Assembly (NCBI RefSeq): GCF_018141105.1
Contig: NZ_CP054839.1
Span: 8,063,411-8,127,410 of the forward strand
Length of the DNA stretch: 64,000 nucleotides
Source of the DNA: Saccharopolyspora erythraea
Lineage (GTDB): Bacteria > Actinomycetota > Actinomycetes > Mycobacteriales > Pseudonocardiaceae
Direction of reading: 5' to 3'
Below the pieces are notes generated by a model. The model did no database searches and was not told the origin of the DNA. It worked only from the letters and a program-made list of their open reading frames with translations. Positions 58,483 to 64,000 of the stretch are shown here, in pieces (the stretch's first letter is position 1; the number at the start of each line of letters is the position of its first letter). The translations under genes and the position numbers were made by a program.

Positions 58483-59358
58483 TCAGCTCACCGGCTGTGC
58501 CTCCGAGCGCACCGCCTCGGACAGTGCCTGGCCGAAGGCGCGCATGCCGTTGGCGTTCGGGTGCAGCGGCGCGGCTATCGAGGTCGGGATCACACCCTCG
58601 AAGTACTTCTCCGACGGGGCGGCGCAGGTGTCGTGGCCCCTGCTCAGCGGGCCGATGTCGACGAACTTCGCGCCGTGCCCGGCCGCCTCCGCTCGCAGCA
58701 TCGCGCTGAGCCGGTCCACGCTGCCCTGGACGTAGTCGGCGTCACGCGCCCAGATCGGCTGGACCGGGTAGCAGCCGCCCGGCCGGATGTAGGTGCCGTA
58801 GCCGACGACGACCACCTCGGCGTTCGGCGCGCGGTCGCGGATCGCGTCGAGGGCCTGTCCGAACCGCGGCGCGACGGCGTCGATGCGGGCGCCCAGCTCG
58901 TCGCGGCCGCCGGAGGTGAAGCCGTCCGCGCAGGACCGGCCGATCGGTTCGGGCAGCAGGTTGATGCAGGAGATGGCCGCCTGCACCAGGTCGGCGTCGT
59001 TGCCGCCGATGGTCACCGACACCAGGTCCGTCTGCGGCCCGAGCGCGTCGAACTGCGGTGGCACGAAGCCGTGCTGCCTGCCGGTGAGGTCGTTGAGCTC
59101 GGCACCGGAACAGGTGACGTCGGTCAGCCGCGCACCGAGCAGGCGGGCGGCGACACCGGGGTAGTTCGACCCCGACCGCAGGCAGGCCAGGTTCGGGTCG
59201 CGGCCCGGGATGAGCGGACCGGCCGCCGCCGAGTCGCCCAGCGCGACGTAGTCCAGCGCGTCGGCCGCCTGCGCACTCGCGGGGGTGAACACGCACGTCA
59301 ACGAAAAAGCCGCCGCGACACCCGTGCGGGCGAGGCGACGGCCGAGCTGGTCTCCCAC
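58483..59358 (-). CDS. Secreted SGNH/GDSL hydrolase, 291 aa
   Basis: Secreted esterase or lipase. GTG 59358 lies five bases after AGGAGG. Signal peptide GRRLARTGVAAAFSLTCVF ends at ASAQA. Block I YVALGDSAAAG (nucleophile Ser), block III TIGGNDADL and block V PLHPNANGMRAF with the catalytic Asp/His are all present, and the six Cys suggest disulfides as in Streptomyces SGNH lipases. Acts on extracellular lipids or acyl esters. Confidence 0.9.
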   Translation of the reverse strand: MGDQLGRRLARTGVAAAFSLTCVFTPASAQAADALDYVALGDSAAAGPLIPGRDPNLACLRSGSNYPGVAARLLGARLTDVTCSGAELNDLTGRQHGFVPPQFDALGPQTDLVSVTIGGNDADLVQAAISCINLLPEPIGRSCADGFTSGGRDELGARIDAVAPRFGQALDAIRDRAPNAEVVVVGYGTYIRPGGCYPVQPIWARDADYVQGSVDRLSAMLRAEAAGHGAKFVDIGPLSRGHDTCAAPSEKYFEGVIPTSIAAPLHPNANGMRAFGQALSEAVRSEAQPVS

Positions 59359-59447
59359 GAGGACCTCCTGCGCTGGGCGGAACCTCATTAGGAAGTAGCA
59401 CAGAAACCCGGTGACCTCGGCGAAGTTCACTCTTCCGCCGAGTGGCA

Positions 59448-61736
59448 TCAACGCTCTCGGCGCAGTCCCCGGCTTATACCGGCGGCGACCGTGGTCGCCA
59501 GGATCCAGCCCGCGGCGATGAGCAGCACCGTGATCCACTGCGAGTGCCCGCGCGCCTGCCACATGCCGTCGTGGCCGAGGTTGATGATCGGCACCAGCTG
59601 GTCCACTGTGTACAGAAGCGGGTTCCACACCGGGTGGTCGTCCTGGTTGATGGGCACCAGCTCGTGGAAGCTGAACCACACCGTGCCCACCACGCCGAAC
59701 AGCAGCAGCCAGGCCAGCGCGCGCAGCGGGCGGTAGCCGTAGCTGACCGTGATGCGCTGGAGCAGGCTCCACAACCGCACCGTCCAGCGGAACGCCGGCC
59801 GGGTCGCCTTCGCGATCGCCTGGTAGCGGCGCAACTGCTTCTCGATCAGCACCGTGACCGCGTGCTCCTCGTTTCCGTTGCCCCGGAACACGTTCGCAAG
59901 CTGGTCGTAGGGCCCCGGCTGGTACTTGCCGCCGGTGGTGGCCCGCAGCCACGCCAGGCGCTCCTCCACGCGGTCGTGGTCGGCGATCTCGAACGGCGTC
60001 GTGAAGTTCTCGTAGCTGAAGTCCTCCACGTCGACGCCGCCGGTGGCGTCCCACAGCTCGGCGTTGTCGGCCAGCAGCTCGCATTGCGCCTGGCGCAGGG
60101 TGACCCGGCCGCGCGGCGGTTCAGAAGGGAACAGCGTGAGTTCCTGGGTCACCACGCCGAAGGCGTTGATGGCGGTCGTCGACGTGCCGTCACCCAGCAC
60201 GCAACCCCAGAAGTTGAGCTGCCTGCCGATCGTCGCGCGCCGCAGCTGCACCGTGCCCTCGGCGCGGAACTTCCTGCTGCCCTCCGCGCAGACCAGGTCG
60301 CGCTCGATGCGCGCCGCGCGCAGGTCCAGCGACGCCTTGTAGGCCATCCGGTGCCGGTGCCAGGCGGGCTTGGTCAGGTAGGCGGAGCGCAGGTCGAGGT
60401 TCGCGCCGACCTGGGCGCCCTGCAGCTGCATCGAGCCGGTGATGTCGGCGTCGCGGGCGTCCAGGTTGCTGCCCACGACGACCCTGCTGGCCAGCAGCAC
60501 GTCGGTGCGAGGCCCGTCGAGCTTGGCCTTGTTGACCTGGAAGCTGCCGCCGACCCGGACGTCGGTCATCCGGAACTGGCCGCGGAACTCGACCTTGGTG
60601 GCCTCCAGGTTGCCCAGTACCTGGGTGCCGTCGATGTGCACCGCGCGCAGCGGCTCCTCCACCGACGCCCTCGGCGAGCGCAGCCAGCCGAGGTCGATCT
60701 GCGCGCCCGACATCCGCAGGTCGCCGCCGACCGTCGCGCTGACCATGCGGATCGTGCCGCCGCTGCGGAAGCCCTGGTCGAGCTGCACGTCGCCGCGCAC
60801 CTCGCTGCGGTCGGCGATCAGGGTGCTGGTCGGGTCGTCGTACTTGGACTCGCCGCGGCGCGGCGGGCTGACGCCGGGTTCGAGGACGGCGTCGCGCATC
60901 CGCAGGTCGCCGGAGATGTGCGCGCTGGGCAGGAAGATCTTGCCCGCGACGGTGAACGGCCTGCGCGTCAGCGGGTCGACGTCGAGCCGCAGCGAGCCGC
61001 CGATCTGGATGCCGGTGCCGTTGAGCGCGTAGCGGCCGCGGTTCCGCAGCGCGCCACCGGAAAGCGTCAGGTTGCCGCCGACCTTGGCGCCGGGGATGCG
61101 GATCTCGCCCGCGACCTGCAAGCGGATTCCCAGCAGGGCACCGCCGACCGAGAGGCGGTCGCCGTAGACCGCACGCGCGCCGGGGTTGCGCAGCTCGCTG
61201 TCGTTGAGCACCAGTGAACCGCCGAGGTCGGCGTCGGCGATGTCGACGATCCCGCCGATGCTGTTGCAGTTGCGCAGAACCGTGTCGTTGGTGACGCTCA
61301 GGTTCCGCGCGTTGATGCCGGGGAACCGGCAGTGCCACAGCACGAGCCCGGCCAGCCGCGTCTGCCGCAGGTCGGGGGCGTGCTCGAAACGGCAGTGCAC
61401 GAACTCCAGCAGGTACGGCAGTTCCGCGGCGCGCAGGTCGACCTGGCCGGTGATGACCGCGTTCTCGATCGGGATGACCAGCTGCTGGGCGCTGCGCTTG
61501 CTGAAGGGGCGCCAGCCGCCCTCCTCCAGCGAGTCGATCAGCCTGCGGCTCAGGTAGTCGCCGCGGATCTCCCGCTCCCTGGCGAAGTTCGTCGCGTGCA
61601 CGTCGAGCGTGCGGACGGACTCGTCGCTGCGCCGGACCTCCGACCTGCCCTGCCTGAGCAGCTCGTCGAAGCGCTGCTCGGCCGCGGTCAGCGGCCCGTT
61701 GTTGTCCCACGGCCTGCCCGGCACTCGATGCTCCAT
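59448..61736 (-). CDS. Beta-helix repeat protein with C-terminal membrane domain, 762 aa
   Basis: The first about 570 residues are a series of degenerate short repeats with patterns such as GGSLRLD, GGNLTLSG, GDLRMRDA, GANLDLRSA, typical of a pentapeptide-repeat or bactofilin-like right-handed beta helix. Then comes a helical region (PYDQLANVFRGNGNEEHAVTVLIEKQL) and about three C-terminal membrane helices (PLRALAWLLLFGVVGTVWF; SQWITVLLIAAGWILATTVAA). Often listed as membrane-associated oxidoreductase in actinobacteria, but no redox motif is visible. Role unknown. Confidence 0.7.
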   Translation of the reverse strand: MEHRVPGRPWDNNGPLTAAEQRFDELLRQGRSEVRRSDESVRTLDVHATNFAREREIRGDYLSRRLIDSLEEGGWRPFSKRSAQQLVIPIENAVITGQVDLRAAELPYLLEFVHCRFEHAPDLRQTRLAGLVLWHCRFPGINARNLSVTNDTVLRNCNSIGGIVDIADADLGGSLVLNDSELRNPGARAVYGDRLSVGGALLGIRLQVAGEIRIPGAKVGGNLTLSGGALRNRGRYALNGTGIQIGGSLRLDVDPLTRRPFTVAGKIFLPSAHISGDLRMRDAVLEPGVSPPRRGESKYDDPTSTLIADRSEVRGDVQLDQGFRSGGTIRMVSATVGGDLRMSGAQIDLGWLRSPRASVEEPLRAVHIDGTQVLGNLEATKVEFRGQFRMTDVRVGGSFQVNKAKLDGPRTDVLLASRVVVGSNLDARDADITGSMQLQGAQVGANLDLRSAYLTKPAWHRHRMAYKASLDLRAARIERDLVCAEGSRKFRAEGTVQLRRATIGRQLNFWGCVLGDGTSTTAINAFGVVTQELTLFPSEPPRGRVTLRQAQCELLADNAELWDATGGVDVEDFSYENFTTPFEIADHDRVEERLAWLRATTGGKYQPGPYDQLANVFRGNGNEEHAVTVLIEKQLRRYQAIAKATRPAFRWTVRLWSLLQRITVSYGYRPLRALAWLLLFGVVGTVWFSFHELVPINQDDHPVWNPLLYTVDQLVPIINLGHDGMWQARGHSQWITVLLIAAGWILATTVAAGISRGLRRER

Positions 61737-62060
61737 CGCTGTCGAACCGACGACTCACACGAACGGTAGTCGATCAACCACCACTACCAATATGACGCGT
61801 GGCGCGGCCGATCAGTTGCGGTTGGCGATTACTGCACCGAGATGGCCGAAGATCCTGGTATGGCGTGGAACCGTTCGGAGGAAGGGCCACCGACCAGTCG
61901 ATTCGCCGCCGCGCGGGCCGTCACGCCCACTCTGGACACCCGGGTCGTGATCGCGGAAAGCGCTTTCGCCGGCCCCGGAAAACGGAACATCGAGTTGAAC
62001 TTGATCGAACTCGCCACGACCGCCGATCGTCGCTTCCGCGGCGGGCCGTGCGGCGGTGTG
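61737..62060. other. Intergenic gap
   Basis: 324 bases upstream of the beta-helix membrane protein. It contains its promoter region; AT-richer around 61770-61860. No supported gene; an overlapping plus-strand frame over it has poor codon use. Adjacent to the parS-like site. Confidence 0.35.
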
Positions 62061-62074
62061 GTTCCACGTGAAAC
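62061..62074. other. parS-like site (one mismatch)
   Basis: GTTCCACGTGAAAC matches the near-universal bacterial parS core GTTTCACGTGAAAC at 13 of 14 positions. ParB binds parS to organise origin-proximal DNA. The gene content of the window (trmB, pckG, fadE5 and a dynamin pair, origin-proximal in mycobacteria) agrees with such a position. It lies intergenically, directly after a terminator. Confidence 0.5.
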
Positions 62075-62077
62075 GAA

Positions 62078-62112
62078 ACGGCCGTGCCGGGTGGAGATCC
62101 CGGCACGGCCGT
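62078..62112 (-). terminator. Terminator of the amino acid ABC operon
   Basis: Perfect 14-bp stem ACGGCCGTGCCGGG / CCCGGCACGGCCGT with a 7-base loop, four bases past the ATPase stop; on the minus strand it is followed by TTCGTTTC, partly T-rich. Confidence 0.8.
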
Positions 62113-62116
62113 GCGC

Positions 62117-62881
<765 letters not shown>

Positions 62882-62892
62882 GCTCGGTCTCC

Positions 62893-63723
62893 TCACTGGG
62901 TGGTGGCGGAAACGCCGCCGCCGTACTTGCGCTCGAGCACGTTGGACACCCGGGACAGCGGAATGGTGATGATCAGGTAGCACAGCCCGGCGACCAGCAG
63001 CGGGGTCAGCGAGGCGTACTCGTTGAGCGCGTTGCGGCCGAACTTGGCCAGCTCGTACTCGTTGCTGGCCAGACCGAGCAGGTAGACCAGCGACGAGTCC
63101 TTGGTCAGCAGGATCAGCTCGTTGGTCAGCGGCGGCAGGATGATCCGGAACGCCTGCGGCATGACGACGGTCAGCATGGTCCGGGTCGGCGACATCCCCA
63201 GCGAGCGCGCCGCCTCGACCTGGCCGCGCGGCACCGCCTGCACGCCAGCGCGGATCGTCTCGGCCATGTAGGCGGCACCGACCAGGCCCAGCGCCAGCAT
63301 CACGGTCGAGTAGATGTCGAAGCGCATCTGGAACGCGATCGGCACACCGAAGCCCAGCGCGATGAACACCAGCAGCGCGGGCAGCCCTCGGAACAGCTCG
63401 ATGTAGGCGGTGGCGAGCCAGCGGTACGGCCCCACCGGCGAAAGCTTCATCAGCGCCAGCACGACGCCCAGCGCGAGACCGAAAGCGAAGCCGAGCACGG
63501 TGTAGACGACGGTGTTGACCAGCGCGGTGGTGATCACGGCGGGGAACTGCGCGATCGCGACCTCGACGTTGAAGAACGCGCGGACGATCGAGCCCCAGTC
63601 GGCCAGCACGGCAGCGAGCACGACCGCCACGACCAGCACCGCGTACTGGATCCCGCGGTTGAGCCGCGCCCGCTGCCTGCGGCCCATGCCCGCCCTGGCC
63701 GGCCGCTCGAGTTGGGTTGTCAT
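62893..63723 (-). CDS. Polar amino acid ABC transporter permease (HisM/GlnP-type), 276 aa
   Basis: His/Glu/Gln/Arg/opine-family permease with five main helices and the loop [38 protein letters not shown], the EAA-type contact for the ATPase. The N-terminal cytoplasmic extension is basic (RARLNRG). Between binding protein and ATPase genes in one operon. Confidence 0.93.
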   Translation of the reverse strand: MTTQLERPARAGMGRRQRARLNRGIQYAVLVVAVVLAAVLADWGSIVRAFFNVEVAIAQFPAVITTALVNTVVYTVLGFAFGLALGVVLALMKLSPVGPYRWLATAYIELFRGLPALLVFIALGFGVPIAFQMRFDIYSTVMLALGLVGAAYMAETIRAGVQAVPRGQVEAARSLGMSPTRTMLTVVMPQAFRIILPPLTNELILLTKDSSLVYLLGLASNEYELAKFGRNALNEYASLTPLLVAGLCYLIITIPLSRVSNVLERKYGGGVSATTQ

Positions 63724-63793
63724 CGAATCTCCTGTCAGTGGTCGGGGCCGGCGGCTCCACCCGCCGGCCCCGCGGTCCCAGCAGCGCTGGAGG

Positions 63794-64000
63794 TCACTCC
63801 GGCAACTTGCCGAACCACTTCTGGTAGATCGCGTCGTACTCGCCGTTCTCCTTCATCTTCTTCAGCGACTGGTTCACCGCGTTGCGTAGCGCCTCGTTGC
63901 CGGTGGCGACCCCGATCCCGTACTGGTCGCCGGTGGTGAACTCGGTGGTGATCTCCACCTCGGGGTTGTTCTTGATGAAGTCGCCCAGCACGCTGTTGTC
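63794..64000 (-). CDS. Amino acid ABC substrate-binding protein, C-terminal part only
   Basis: The window ends inside this gene; only about 68 C-terminal residues are visible. NNPEVEITTEFTTGDQYGIG, then NEALRNAVNQSLKKMKENGEYDAIYQKWFG is the C-terminal lobe and final helix of SBP_bac_3 proteins that bind polar amino acids. First gene of the binding protein-permease-ATPase operon on the minus strand; its start lies beyond 64000. Confidence 0.88.
   Translation of the reverse strand, partial: DNSVLGDFIKNNPEVEITTEFTTGDQYGIGVATGNEALRNAVNQSLKKMKENGEYDAIYQKWFGKLPE

Overview
The window is 64 kb of very GC-rich DNA with near-obligate G or C at third codon positions, frequent GTG starts, ATGA/GTGA gene overlaps and actinobacterial gene families: a TipA-type MerR regulator, a GTP-dependent PEP carboxykinase, a FadE5-like acyl-CoA dehydrogenase, WYL regulators and IniA/IniC-like dynamins. 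It looks like an actinomycete chromosome, most plausibly a Saccharopolyspora-like member of Pseudonocardiales; the genus is inference. The trmB, pckG, fadE5 and dynamin-pair genes all lie in the oriC-proximal part of mycobacterial genomes, and a one-mismatch parS-like site at 62061-62074 agrees with an origin-proximal location.

Layout. 0.2-2.8 kb: MFS transporter, a 38-residue membrane protein and a GlxA-type AraC regulator. 3.26-8.25 kb: the most unusual region, a one-strand cluster bracketed by an ectA homologue and an ectC homologue, but with no ectB. Between them lie a type III-fold PLP decarboxylase, a holo-ACP synthase fused in frame to a 3-aminobutyryl-CoA ammonia-lyase-like hotdog domain, an AMP-forming ligase and a free acyl carrier protein. 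This is the logic of carrier-protein-tethered amino acid decarboxylation (as in BtrI/J/K or VinL/N/O) joined to ectoine-type acetylation and cyclisation. The decarboxylase carries a rare TTA codon. 8.3-14.5 kb: VOC protein, secreted and membrane hypotheticals, HD hydrolase, LysE exporter, and a chain TipA regulator-kinase-CrcB-DUF190-CrcB for fluoride export. 14.7-23.2 kb: FadE5-like dehydrogenase behind two TTAC-N6-GTAA sites, a BBE flavoprotein with a divergent WYL regulator, an MFS permease, an SDR and an amidohydrolase; two MITE-like palindromic repeats sit between convergent genes.

23.3-30.8 kb: a two-component system divergent from an ABC ATPase/FtsX-type permease operon that has been split by a TnpB-only IS200/IS605-family element; a 16-bp motif upstream of the ATPase recurs before a small membrane protein gene at 30657. 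30.8-39.4 kb: a divergent nitric-oxide-synthase-like oxygenase, trmB, a universal stress protein, an ABC-2 type exporter, a HAD phosphatase and a second two-component system. 39.7-43.7 kb: two dynamin-like GTPases flanking a GrpE-like protein. 43.8-49.0 kb: SEC-C protein, a trypsin pseudogene, a repeat-rich amphipathic protein with a small partner, a second BBE flavoprotein and an acidic DxDxDG protein.

49.3-64 kb: pckG with two strong terminators, a TTA-containing small membrane protein, a secreted TAP-type hydrolase, a sugar ABC importer operon divergent from a ROK repressor, an SGNH hydrolase, a large beta-helix/membrane protein, and a polar amino acid ABC importer whose binding protein runs off the right edge. 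No rRNA, tRNA or CRISPR array was seen. Nothing recognisable was seen in 1-224.
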